DNA from: CAZUGO01 sp964619935
GTDB lineage: Bacteria > Planctomycetota > Phycisphaerae > UBA1845 > CAIVHJ01
Direction of reading: 5' to 3'
Assembly: GCA_964619935.1 (NCBI GenBank)
Contig: CAZUGO010000089.1
Coordinates: 1-58,912, forward strand
Length of the DNA stretch: 58,912 nucleotides
Shown here: one piece after another, positions 51,301 to 58,912 of the stretch
Layout: each line of letters opens with the position of its first letter
How positions within the stretch are numbered: the first letter of the stretch is position 1
Notes under the pieces: generated by a model
What the model was told of the DNA's origin: nothing
Database searches by the model: none
Seen by the model: the letters and a program-made list of their open reading frames with translations, nothing else
Position numbers and translations under genes: made by a program

Positions 51301-54300
51301 AGTATCACGATGCGGAGGATTGCGGCTTCGGACCGTGCGCTGACCGCTGTGACGACCGCATGACCCGCTGGCTGCGGCGCACCGCCACCGGCGCCTGGGT
51401 GGTGCTCGAGCACAGCACCTACGAGGACCTGCCGGACGGCGGATTTATCGCCACCCGACGATTGCCGGTCGCCGGTCCGAACGCCTACGGACCGCAGTCG
51501 GAAGACCGGCATGCGGAGGGCTTTCTTGAGCTGCCGGATTCGCCGAGTCACGGGCCGCTTGAGCGGATCCGACAGGAAGTCGTCGACGCGGACGGCCGCC
51601 TCGGCGAGATCCGCACCTACCCGGACCTGGTGCCATGGGGGGCGCCTCCGAGCGGCACGCCGGAGATCGCCGGCCGGACCGTTTCACAAACCGAGATCGG
51701 CAACCAGGTCGTCGGCGACTCCGTGGTCTGGACCCTGCCCTCCGGCCAGATCAACGCCCGCCAATGGATGCTGGAAGGTCCGCCGTATGCGCCGGGCAGC
51801 GCCCGGCATCAGACCGTGATGGTCAATGGCGTTGAGCATACCCGCACCACGCAGGCCTTCATCGGACCCGATGCCGGTTATCTGCCGGTGGACCATACCG
51901 TAACCCTCGCGGCCGACGCCCAGTATCACGCGCTCGCCTTCGAATACTCGCCCGAAGGCGATCTGCAGCGCGTCGAATCGTCACCGCCGAGCCCCGCGGC
52001 AGATGGGCGGCCGGCTGCAACCGTCATCGATTACACCGCCGCCGGACTGATCGATGCCGTCCACCGGCCGGGTTCTGCGGGCACCACCACCGACCGCTTC
52101 GAGTATGACGCCCTGGGACGGCTGACCGCCACGGTGCGGGCCGCCGAATCCCAGCCGCTGCGCACTGAATACGGCTACAACGATTACGATGAACTGCGCT
52201 ACGCGCATCTCGTCCCGGCCGGCGGTGCCGCCACCGGCCGGGTCATCGCCTATCACTACCACCCCGCCCTCGGCCGCCTGCAGGAGGTCTGGACTTACGC
52301 CGGTCAGCCGGGTGACGACCAGCCGCTGCTGTTCACCCAAACCCATTACGCCTACGATCCACTGACGGCCGGCCCCGTCACCGAGAGTGTCTATCTCAGC
52401 CATGAACCCTTTCGGCCGGCGGCCCCGCCCGATCCCGCCGGCGCCGATGCGGCGGTGTGGATTCAGACACAGGCCCACTATGACGCTAGCGGTCGCTGGC
52501 TGACCGGAATCACCGAGGCGGGCGAGCGCACCACCACCTGCCAGCATAACCACCAGGGCGAGATGACCACGGCTGTCGATCCGGTCGGTGTGGTCCGCGA
52601 AGTGCATCGCGACGGCGCCGGGCGGACGCTGGCCGAAATCACCCGGGCATCCGGGCTGGAACAGCGCACCGACCTGGCCTACGACACCTTTGGCCGGTTG
52701 CGGCGGGTGATCGCACCGGACCGCACCGCGGTTGAATTCGAGTATGATGCCGCCGACCGCCTCAGCGCCATCTATGAGTGCGACACGACTGCCGGGTGCT
52801 CCGGGCAATCCATCGAGACCCTGATCACCCGCAACACCGCGGGTCTGCCGCTGCGGGTGTTCATCCCGGGTGTCGCCGATACGATCATCGATTACGACGA
52901 CTGGGGGCGGACGTGCCGCGTTCGCGAGCGGGTCGAACCCGGAGTCGATCATGATGTGGAGCAGCTCGATGCCCCGGGGCCGCAGGCCGCGGACCGTGTC
53001 CGGCTGCTGGAATACGATGCCGCCGGCCGCCTGCGCTGCGAGATCTTCAAGCTGGGCGCCAACCCCGACGCCGTCGAACCGAACGATGCCCTGAATGTGT
53101 ACACCTACGACAACCACGGCCGCCTGGTAACCGCCAGCGACCCAGCCGGAGGGATCACCCGCCTGACCTACGACCCCGACGCCGGCCAACTCATCGAGCG
53201 CGTGGTCGGCGACGGGGAGTTGAATCTGAGCACCACCTATGCCTACGACGCCCTGGGGCGATTGACTGGGATCACCGACCCCGATGGCCACCACTCGTTG
53301 CTCGACTATGCCTCCGACAACCGGCTCAGCCGGAACCTCCGGCTCGACGGCGCTACCGGAATCGCCGTAGACCAGGTGCGCATTGAGTATGACGCCGGGC
53401 GCCGGCCATGCAGCCTGGTACGCCTGGCCGATCCGATGGCCGAACCCGACCGGGTCCCCGATCCCGCGATCGATCATGTGGTCGACGTGACTTTTCGGGC
53501 CGACGATCAGCCGGAAACAATCATCTGCCGGAACATGAACTCGGCAGACCCGCACGTCACCACCCTGGCCTACGATGCCCTTGGCCGGATGACACAGCTC
53601 AGCGATCCACTCGATACCACCGTGCGCACCACCTATCGTGCGGATGGGCTGCCCGGGGAGCGGATACTCACCGATGCCTTCGGGGTGCAGGTCACGCGCT
53701 ATGGCTACGATCCCTTCAAGCGGGTGGTGCAGGTCACCGACGTGGGCGGCCAGGCCGCATTGACCACGACGCTTGGCTATGATGCCGCCGGCCATGTCCA
53801 CACCATCATCGACCCGGCAGGTCAGGTCACCACCGTCGAGCATGATCCGCTGGGCCGGCCGGTGCGGCTCTGCGAAGATGCCGGAAGGCTGGAGCGCATC
53901 ACTGATCGCCGGTTCGATCGCCTCGATCGCCTGCGCCGCCCCATCGCTCATGACAACGGCGCCCTGCAGACTACGGCCTACGACTATGATCCCTTGAAGC
54001 GCTCCTGGAACGCAGCCTTTCCGCCGTCCGACCATGCAGGACACCCGAAATCCGATCCGGCCCCGGCGACGAATTGGGTCCATGACGCTGCCAGTCGCGT
54101 GATCACCCGGGTCGATGCCGACCAGACGGTGACCCACATCGGCTACGACGGCAACGGCCGCATCCGCAGCGTGGAGGTTGTGTCGGGCAGCGACTACCGT
54201 GAGTACGCCTACGACGCCCTGGGCCGCCTGACGCTGGCCCGCCGCGGTACGCCTCAATCCGGCGCCGAGCAGTCCATCAGCCGCCTTGACATCGAGTACA

Positions 54301-56861
54301 TCGGCTCCGACGTCATCGTTGAAACCCAGACCGTGTTTGACGACCCGGCGCTGCGCAAGACCATCGTGCGGGAGCTCGACCAGGCCGGCAATCAGATCTA
54401 CCTGCACTATCCTGCGGACATTGGCCTGCGGCTGGACTACCAGCGCGATGCCCTGGGGCGGGTCCTGGCGATGCAGGGGGCCACGGCGGCCGGCGCTGAG
54501 CCTCTGGCCGCATACCAATACCAGGGCGACCTGCCCGTAGCCCGCGAGATCCACACCACCGGGGGGGCCGTCCTGCGGCTGGAGCTGGGCTATGACGACC
54601 AGCGCCGTCTTCGGAGCCTGGTCAACCGCATCGACGACCGGCCGGCGGCGGCCGCCTTTGAGTGGACCCATGACACCGCCGGCAACACTGTCAGCCAAAC
54701 TTCCTGGGGTAACGCCCTGCACGCCGCCGATCGTGAGTTTGACTATGACGGGTTGGATCGACTGCGCTGGGCATCCGGACCGGACGGCCCGCGCGGCTAC
54801 TTGCGCGATGCGCTCGGCAATCCCGAAGCGGCCTCTGGTGATCTGAACTGCGGGTACTGGAATTGGGCCTACGCCGCGAACACTCCCCGCAACCAGATCA
54901 CGCACTCCCAGGGGCTGACCCCCGACGGCAGCCAGGTCACCCTGTCGTCGACCTATGCGGTTCACGGACCGCTGCAGGGTCAATCCATCGAGGTCGATGG
55001 ACAACCTCCAGTCAATTGGCATTTCGAGTACACCGCCGCGGGACGGATTCGGCGGATCACTGATCACACCGCCTGCGCCGTCGCCGAATTCGCGTACGAT
55101 GCCCTGGGCCGCCGGATCTACCGCGTCCTCCGTGCACCCGAGGATGGCTGCGCCGTACGCGAAGCAGCCGTGTCCGTCCACGACGGCCAAACCGCTTTGG
55201 CAGAGTACGATCCGGCAGGTCAGCCGCAGCGGTATTTCGTCCAAGGAGCCCTGTACATCGACGAGCACATCCGGGTGACCAACGGCTCGGAACACGCCTA
55301 CTACCTGACCGGCCCCGGGTTTGGTTCGGCGGGCCTGGTCGATGAAGCCGGCGAGTTGCTCGAGCTGTACGATTACTCGCCGTTCGGGCAGACCCGCGTG
55401 TTTGTTCGCAGCGGGGATCGCGACCGCCAGGCCCAGGGCAGCGACCTCTGCCTCGAGCGCGTGGAAGACACCTTGGTCCGCAGCGCCGCCAGCCCACGAA
55501 ATCCCTACCTCTTCCACGGGCGGTGGCTCGACATCGTTGGGCAAGCCGTGGTCGACGACCCCGCCCGCAGCCGGCAGTTCTACGATTACCGGGCCCGGAC
55601 CTACGATCCCCTCCTGAGGCAGTTCCTGCAGCCGGACCCGCTGGGGTATCGCGAAGGCATGCATCTGTACCAGGCCTTTGGCGACAACCCGCTGCGCTAC
55701 CTGGATCCGATGGGCCGCGGGCTGCTGGATCGCCTGGTCAACCTGTTGTACCTCCACGAATACGGCGAGACCGACGAGCTGCAGGAGGCCATCGGCCGCG
55801 GGGCCACCCTGGGTTCAATCAGCACCTTCCACGAACGCCAACTGCGCGATGCAGCCGAATCACTGCTGGGATTGACCCCGCTGGGCTGGGTCAGCGGTGT
55901 CACCGTCGATCCGGGCCAGATTCTCGCCGAAACCGGTCGAACCCTGTCGGACACCGGGTGGGCTGTGTTGCGAGCGCACCAGGAGGCCATTGGCCAGACC
56001 ACGCAGGCGATTGTCGACTTCAAGGCGGCCCAGCAGCAGGCCGCACGGCAGACCTCGCTGCCGGAGGATCTGGCCTTCGGGACCCTCCAACTGCTGGGCC
56101 TGACCGCACTGCCCGAAGCGGCATACAACGTCTCATTGACCGACGATCGCTTCATCGCGCTCAGCGATCAACCGGTGGACTTTCTCTTGTTCGAAGGCAA
56201 TGAGCGGCAGCGCCGGCTCATCGCGGGACTCGGCGAAACGGCCTTAGTGGCCGGCGGCATCGCCCGCCAACCCACCGCGGTGCTGGGCCGCGGCAGCCTG
56301 CGTCTGGTCGCCACCGCCGCGGAACGACAGACCTTCAGTGCCATCGGGCGGCGGCTGGCCGGCCTGGATCGCATCGGCAACCCGTTCATGCTGCAGTTCG
56401 CACGCTATGACTTGCGCCAGGGCCTGCTGTTTGACGGCATCTATCCCAAGGAAGTTACCATCACCCTGCGTCGAATGCCGGACATGCCCGTCCACCAGTT
56501 CAACAAGAAGGCCCGGGCGCTGCAGGAACTGGGAGAGCAGGGCGCGCTGATCAAGGCACCCTTCTCCGCCAAGCGGGCTAGCGGGCTGCCCAAGCGCTTC
56601 AAGAAGGACGTGATCCGGCGGATCAAGCGGCAGTATGGGTGGCGCAACCCGGAGTTCTCCCGTCGGCTGTGCCATCGAATTCAAAACGGATTCGATGTCG
56701 ATCACGTCTGGGACCTGCAATTGGGGGGCCCGGATATTGCAACGAATATGACCATGCTGCATAATTCAGTGAACAAGCATTTGGGACTGCACCAGATATG
56801 GCCGCAAATCAGACAACTTTTCCCTGGGACGAAGATTCGGATCAGAATCGCAGAATACTAA
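48360..56861 (+). CDS. giant RHS/YD-repeat polymorphic toxin with Cys-rich stalk and HNH nuclease-like tip
   Basis: From ATG 48360 the product has 2833 residues; GTG 48348 is an alternative start. Parts in order: signal peptide (VVCVALLLGSGALRGED); a Cys-rich head; nine Cys units (about 100-325) such as CDDDNPCTLDACESGSC; a beta-rich segment (about 340-1200); a long YD-repeat array (about 1230-2300) with units like YDALGRLTATV and YDAAGRLRCEI; the RHS core (YDYSPFGQTRVF, YDYRARTYDPLLRQFLQPDP, ending NPLRYLDPMGRG near residue 2453); a helical connector; and a C-terminal domain with FDVDHVWDLQLGG and NMTMLHNSVNKHLG (about 2778-2812), an HNH-type nuclease motif. RHS proteins encapsulate such tips and release them into rival cells. 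The immunity gene overlaps the last 64 bases. Confidence 0.93.
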   Translation: MTRRSGVVCVALLLGSGALRGEDGRRAADRRSNPDHRSAGDMGDSTAAAGSPAECLTCFCNGFHDCNPPECDCPQCFPVEVDCGPCRVCAGIRGCVYDCARCCDDGDGCTADDCDDAGCRHTPRCDVRQCQVCLDDACVFICDDEDPCTVDLCADGACEHQPQCPPDEDPCTRDGCLAGRCFSEPLDCDDRNPCSLDDCADGACVHLAACPPDSDPCTVDTCRDGTCLHDPLDCDDDNPCTLDACESGSCVHTPLCPPDGNPCTLDACIAGVCHHDLLDCDDGNLCTVEGCVDGACLYEPLCPPDSDPCTVDACANGVCLHTSCPADGPCAPRCCLDGQCLPDQPARPCSLSLESAAGCPGAEVSLAGELCNTSPCAAWYEWTAGRSAEDSPAIVQPPAHGWVLLDGQACTALSVGALIVGDAAPGGQAAIQVTAWSESSGACGTVVQQVCAADAQVRVAPPSGGARLGISLDLWDPTLDAADVPPNPLRPGILRRGSTWSYACGPGQPADTPELRHRVVLHVSNPDVSGGMIAGPEGDTGALTRMTPEFFAGQSVMWNQRWNALFGNDWASPYTAARVMQCYVQALCLDEAELTDERYWITPEIGQTGPYSIELSGPRVKERPLDLHVQAHDAVIRVYKSRPDPLLGLGSYRLYALPDGDDTAATWGETVNGEFIAPDTTTYTIEAVGAHQNARAYLGAWYGGGIELTAPQDVPLTAGQVLRFSVRAYHTNQRFPLTLRFDRPGACAELRVTFDVGPLEFTEAADVRPQFRIHTNGDLEMRLPQGRLLSAPFIAGRRNAADYNGRLHEGHALGWRRVSPTHFESPPPTVHVYQGTLAATADPWVSVLHYHTVTDRAGTVLWSYAYRSDGDLPQLTDSYRGTSDRHSLHIERLCDARGRCTRKTYTSLHDPGGTRVEHLLYARGRYIGSVWDPGDRAAGAGPCGLGRPLVYRDRRGRITHLRTAEIGAEGLPQGEFLEAFEYHDAEDCGFGPCADRCDDRMTRWLRRTATGAWVVLEHSTYEDLPDGGFIATRRLPVAGPNAYGPQSEDRHAEGFLELPDSPSHGPLERIRQEVVDADGRLGEIRTYPDLVPWGAPPSGTPEIAGRTVSQTEIGNQVVGDSVVWTLPSGQINARQWMLEGPPYAPGSARHQTVMVNGVEHTRTTQAFIGPDAGYLPVDHTVTLAADAQYHALAFEYSPEGDLQRVESSPPSPAADGRPAATVIDYTAAGLIDAVHRPGSAGTTTDRFEYDALGRLTATVRAAESQPLRTEYGYNDYDELRYAHLVPAGGAATGRVIAYHYHPALGRLQEVWTYAGQPGDDQPLLFTQTHYAYDPLTAGPVTESVYLSHEPFRPAAPPDPAGADAAVWIQTQAHYDASGRWLTGITEAGERTTTCQHNHQGEMTTAVDPVGVVREVHRDGAGRTLAEITRASGLEQRTDLAYDTFGRLRRVIAPDRTAVEFEYDAADRLSAIYECDTTAGCSGQSIETLITRNTAGLPLRVFIPGVADTIIDYDDWGRTCRVRERVEPGVDHDVEQLDAPGPQAADRVRLLEYDAAGRLRCEIFKLGANPDAVEPNDALNVYTYDNHGRLVTASDPAGGITRLTYDPDAGQLIERVVGDGELNLSTTYAYDALGRLTGITDPDGHHSLLDYASDNRLSRNLRLDGATGIAVDQVRIEYDAGRRPCSLVRLADPMAEPDRVPDPAIDHVVDVTFRADDQPETIICRNMNSADPHVTTLAYDALGRMTQLSDPLDTTVRTTYRADGLPGERILTDAFGVQVTRYGYDPFKRVVQVTDVGGQAALTTTLGYDAAGHVHTIIDPAGQVTTVEHDPLGRPVRLCEDAGRLERITDRRFDRLDRLRRPIAHDNGALQTTAYDYDPLKRSWNAAFPPSDHAGHPKSDPAPATNWVHDAASRVITRVDADQTVTHIGYDGNGRIRSVEVVSGSDYREYAYDALGRLTLARRGTPQSGAEQSISRLDIEYIGSDVIVETQTVFDDPALRKTIVRELDQAGNQIYLHYPADIGLRLDYQRDALGRVLAMQGATAAGAEPLAAYQYQGDLPVAREIHTTGGAVLRLELGYDDQRRLRSLVNRIDDRPAAAAFEWTHDTAGNTVSQTSWGNALHAADREFDYDGLDRLRWASGPDGPRGYLRDALGNPEAASGDLNCGYWNWAYAANTPRNQITHSQGLTPDGSQVTLSSTYAVHGPLQGQSIEVDGQPPVNWHFEYTAAGRIRRITDHTACAVAEFAYDALGRRIYRVLRAPEDGCAVREAAVSVHDGQTALAEYDPAGQPQRYFVQGALYIDEHIRVTNGSEHAYYLTGPGFGSAGLVDEAGELLELYDYSPFGQTRVFVRSGDRDRQAQGSDLCLERVEDTLVRSAASPRNPYLFHGRWLDIVGQAVVDDPARSRQFYDYRARTYDPLLRQFLQPDPLGYREGMHLYQAFGDNPLRYLDPMGRGLLDRLVNLLYLHEYGETDELQEAIGRGATLGSISTFHERQLRDAAESLLGLTPLGWVSGVTVDPGQILAETGRTLSDTGWAVLRAHQEAIGQTTQAIVDFKAAQQQAARQTSLPEDLAFGTLQLLGLTALPEAAYNVSLTDDRFIALSDQPVDFLLFEGNERQRRLIAGLGETALVAGGIARQPTAVLGRGSLRLVATAAERQTFSAIGRRLAGLDRIGNPFMLQFARYDLRQGLLFDGIYPKEVTITLRRMPDMPVHQFNKKARALQELGEQGALIKAPFSAKRASGLPKRFKKDVIRRIKRQYGWRNPEFSRRLCHRIQNGFDVDHVWDLQLGGPDIATNMTMLHNSVNKHLGLHQIWPQIRQLFPGTKIRIRIAEY

Positions 56862-57337
56862 TCGATGACATCTCTCGCAAAGTTGCCGTGATTCGGGCGC
56901 ACCTGATCGCCGAAGATGCGGAGCCGTGGGTCGGTTGCGTCGCCGAGCCGAACACCAACCTGCCGGATCCGCCGAGCCAGTGCCTGCGGAACTACTTCGA
57001 GTTCCTGCGGATCTGCGACGGTGGCGTGTTTGGCTCCGTGCTGCTGTGGTCCTACGAGAACCTACTCACCAACCATTTCCAGTTGTGCTATCTGCCAGAC
57101 GAAGGTGCCGACCGGTACTGCATCGGCACCTACTGCGATGACCCACTGGCCATCCGCAAGGGCAGCATCACGGTTGAGTGTTGGACGCGAGATCAATTCG
57201 GAGAAGGCTTTGATGACTTCGGGCCCTTCTTGCGTTTCGTCAACCGGGATGTGCTGGGTCCCGGATACCGCAACATCACACCCCTGCCGGACGATGACGA
57301 CTGGTTGAACGTGCTGGTCGAACTCCGCTTCGCCTGA
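56798..57337 (+). CDS. SUKH (SMI1/KNR4)-like immunity protein
   Basis: The 179-residue product begins at ATG 56798 inside the end of the toxin gene. NYFEFLRICDGG and GSVLLWSYENLL resemble the core of the SMI1/KNR4 (SUKH) superfamily, the commonest immunity-protein fold of polymorphic toxins, and the C-terminus (FGPFLRFVNRDVLG and DDWLNVLVELRF) continues the alpha/beta pattern. It is acidic, as expected for a protein that binds a basic nuclease tip. Position directly behind an RHS toxin is the usual place for the cognate immunity gene. Overlap of 64 bases suggests coupled translation. Family assignment is from motif memory, hence moderate confidence. Confidence 0.78.
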   Translation: MAANQTTFPWDEDSDQNRRILIDDISRKVAVIRAHLIAEDAEPWVGCVAEPNTNLPDPPSQCLRNYFEFLRICDGGVFGSVLLWSYENLLTNHFQLCYLPDEGADRYCIGTYCDDPLAIRKGSITVECWTRDQFGEGFDDFGPFLRFVNRDVLGPGYRNITPLPDDDDWLNVLVELRFA

Positions 57338-57525
57338 ATCGGCCGCGACCGCAGCCTTGGCCTGGCCCGCGGCCACAAGCCCGCCTGCGCGCTCCTGCGC
57401 TGGTCCGGGCCCCGGGATCATGAATTGACAGCCGAGGCCCGATTCGGGACCATGAAGCATGGTACGCATGCGTGAGTGCACATCCGCCAGAACGATTCGA
57501 GCGAGATCGGAATAGGGAGCACATC

Positions 57526-58912
57526 ATGTCACACACCTGGACACGGGCCATGATCGTGGTTGCGTTGCTGCTGCAATTCAGCATCGGCTCTGCCGGTCGC
57601 CTGCTCGCGGAGTCGTCATTCTCCGCGGTGATCGCCGTCCAGGATCAATCGCCCAATGCCCCTCAAGATGTCACCGTGCGCTACCTGGACGGCGACGGGC
57701 AGATCCGAGAGGCGACGCCGTTGCGGCCCGGGCGCACATTTCTGATCAACGCCACGGCGCCCGCCGTTGTCCTGTACGTCGCCAGCAAGAGCCTCGGCCA
57801 GGACCGGATGCTCAAGGTGGTGCTGCCGGCGGGGGCCAGCGCGATCACGATTGCCGCCGCCACCGGGCACACCGTCATACAGCCCATCACCGCACCCGCC
57901 ACCCTGCCGGCACTGAACGCTACTGCCGGCAACGGCGCCAACGGGATCGTGGATGTGCTGGCGGTTGACGCCACCAATGAATTGGCCCTGGCGGCCGGGC
58001 TGCGGACCTGCCGGGTCATCGTGCAGTTCAGCGGGCCGGACGACAACCTGCTCAGCGCCGGCTTTTCGAACATCACCACCGACGACCCGGCCGGTTTTGT
58101 GCAGGGGCCGGCCGCCCTGGGCGGGTCGAACACGGCTCCTCTGGAATTGTTCGTTGCGATGTTTCCGGAGCTGACCTACGACAGCTTCGTGACCGTCGGT
58201 CTGGACTTGGTGGCGATCGGCACGACCGATTGTACCACGCTCGACCCGGACTTCGATGCCGGCGCGTTCAACACCGCCGGAGCCGTCTCGGGTGGCTGGT
58301 TCTGCAGCAACCCACCGAGCGGCCAGGGACTGGCGGGCAATTACGCCGATCAACAGGTGCTGCTCGCCCAGTTCACGGTCAGCGATGGGTTTGGGGTGAG
58401 CGGCAGTCAGACGGTGTTTTCCAACGACGGCAGCGATCCCTTCCCCACCACCTTCGAGTGCTTCGTCGGGCTGTGCCAAACCGATCCGGAGTGCGACGAC
58501 GAGAATGCCTGCACCGTCGATCAATGCACCGAGGGACACTGCCTGTATCTGCCCGTGGATTGTAACGATGGCGATCCCTGCACCCAGGACAGTTGCGCTC
58601 CGGCCGGCGGAGGCTGCCAGCACCAGCCGCTGGATTGCGATGACGGCGATGCTTGTTCGCTGGACAGTTGCGACCCGGCCGGCGGCAACTGCCAGCACTT
58701 CCCCATCACCTGCGACGACGGCAACCCCTGCACCGATGACGCCTGCGACCCGGCGGTCGGCTGCCTGCACGAACCCAATATTGAATCCTGCGATGACGGC
58801 GATTCCTGTTCGCTGGACAGTTGCGACCCGGCCGGCGGCAACTGCCAGCACTTCCCCATCACCTGCGACGACGGCAACCCCTGCACCGATGACACCTGCG
58901 ATCCAGCGGTCG
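57526..58912 (+). CDS. secreted Cys-rich repeat protein, 3' end outside the window
   Basis: ATG 57526 follows GGGAG by seven bases, and the frame stays open for 462 codons to the right edge. The signal peptide is IVVALLLQFSIGSAGRLLAE. Residues about 30-310 are beta-rich and have no recognised family (for example CRVIVQFSGPDDNLLSAGF and TTFECFVGLCQTDPEC at the end). From about residue 320 six Cys units follow, such as CDDENACTVDQCTEGHC and CDDGNPCTDDACDPAVGC, the same module type as in the RHS toxin and the FG-GAP protein. The last visible units are near-identical DNA repeats. The C-terminal domain cannot be seen. Confidence 0.9.
   Translation, partial: MSHTWTRAMIVVALLLQFSIGSAGRLLAESSFSAVIAVQDQSPNAPQDVTVRYLDGDGQIREATPLRPGRTFLINATAPAVVLYVASKSLGQDRMLKVVLPAGASAITIAAATGHTVIQPITAPATLPALNATAGNGANGIVDVLAVDATNELALAAGLRTCRVIVQFSGPDDNLLSAGFSNITTDDPAGFVQGPAALGGSNTAPLELFVAMFPELTYDSFVTVGLDLVAIGTTDCTTLDPDFDAGAFNTAGAVSGGWFCSNPPSGQGLAGNYADQQVLLAQFTVSDGFGVSGSQTVFSNDGSDPFPTTFECFVGLCQTDPECDDENACTVDQCTEGHCLYLPVDCNDGDPCTQDSCAPAGGGCQHQPLDCDDGDACSLDSCDPAGGNCQHFPITCDDGNPCTDDACDPAVGCLHEPNIESCDDGDSCSLDSCDPAGGNCQHFPITCDDGNPCTDDTCDPAV
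58636..58912 (+). repeat. 153-bp tandem coding repeat (Cys-rich units)
   Basis: The copy starting at 58636 recurs at 58789. Over the 124 bases that can be compared I count five differences. Each copy encodes two Cys units (a CDDGDxCSLDSCDPAGGNC form and a CDDGNPCTDDxCDPAVGC form). The near identity points to a recent duplication, which probably continues beyond the window. Confidence 0.9.

Noticed and set aside
51981..55757. Antisense open frame of 1258 codons on the minus strand
   Set aside because: It lies opposite the YD repeats of the RHS gene. Its product is a Gly/Val/Pro-rich composition artefact of GC-rich third positions, without domains or ribosome site.
57341..57374. Inverted repeat GGCCGCG/CGCGGCC after the immunity gene
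   Set aside because: The 20-base loop and missing T tract make a terminator role too weak to list.
1..58912. CRISPR array, rRNA operon, integrase or phage genes
   Set aside because: I looked for spaced direct repeats, rRNA signatures and integrase motifs and found none; the only regular arrays are coding repeats and the 22-bp tandem.

Overview
The window is high-GC bacterial DNA. It most likely comes from a planctomycete of the Phycisphaerae type. I infer this from long secreted proteins with cysteine-rich 'CDDGNPCT' modules, C-terminal dockerin-like tails ending in 'LLGSWGP' or 'LLGNW', a planctomycete-style ClpS, Exb/von Willebrand/TPR operons, and an LPS-core gene set. No rRNA gene is present, so the assignment rests on protein style only. 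Both outermost genes run off the window.

Layout. 2-5855 (+): an envelope cluster with an unknown conserved protein, a HAD heptose-bisphosphate-phosphatase-like protein carrying a membrane tail, a GT9 heptosyltransferase, an LPS-core kinase, a GT4 glycosyltransferase and PlsY. 5865-8649: a membrane protein (-), enolase (+) and a small coiled-coil membrane protein (+). 8760-17175 (-): one long operon of VWA protein, TPR protein, ExbB, two ExbD, a 912-residue TPR protein, MiaB and ClpS. 17336-18436 (+): an exported protein of unknown function. 18542-35511 (-): three large secreted proteins (a 2434-residue M6-like metalloprotease/PKD protein, a Cys-rich/FG-GAP/dockerin-like protein and an 1112-residue dockerin-like protein), with asparagine synthetase AsnA between the first two.

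35733-37542 (-) holds a PocR/AraC-type regulator, a small conserved protein and a YbaK-type deacylase. Divergent from them, 37986-44089 (+) holds an IorA-like 2-oxoacid:acceptor oxidoreductase subunit that lacks the C-terminal ferredoxin domain, then a 1016-residue fusion of IorB with an ADP-forming acyl-CoA synthetase, then a four-CBS protein and a small membrane protein. The fusion joins two successive steps, aryl-pyruvate to aryl-acetyl-CoA and then aryl-acetate plus ATP, in one polypeptide.

44090-45564 is a degraded accessory patch with a 5'-truncated RAYT-type transposase and a 22-bp tandem repeat. It is followed by tRNA-Leu(UAG), an 8-oxoguanine-deaminase-like amidohydrolase and a solitary DNA methyltransferase. 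48360-57337 is a polymorphic toxin locus: a 2833-residue RHS/YD protein with a Cys-rich N-terminal stalk and a C-terminal HNH nuclease-like tip, overlapped by a SUKH-like immunity gene. The last gene (57526 to the right edge) is another secreted protein with the same Cys-rich modules.

The strongest candidates for something new are the IorB-acyl-CoA synthetase fusion with its ferredoxin-less IorA partner, the Cys-rich-stalk RHS toxin, and an AT-rich 121-bp fold-back element at 28364-28484.
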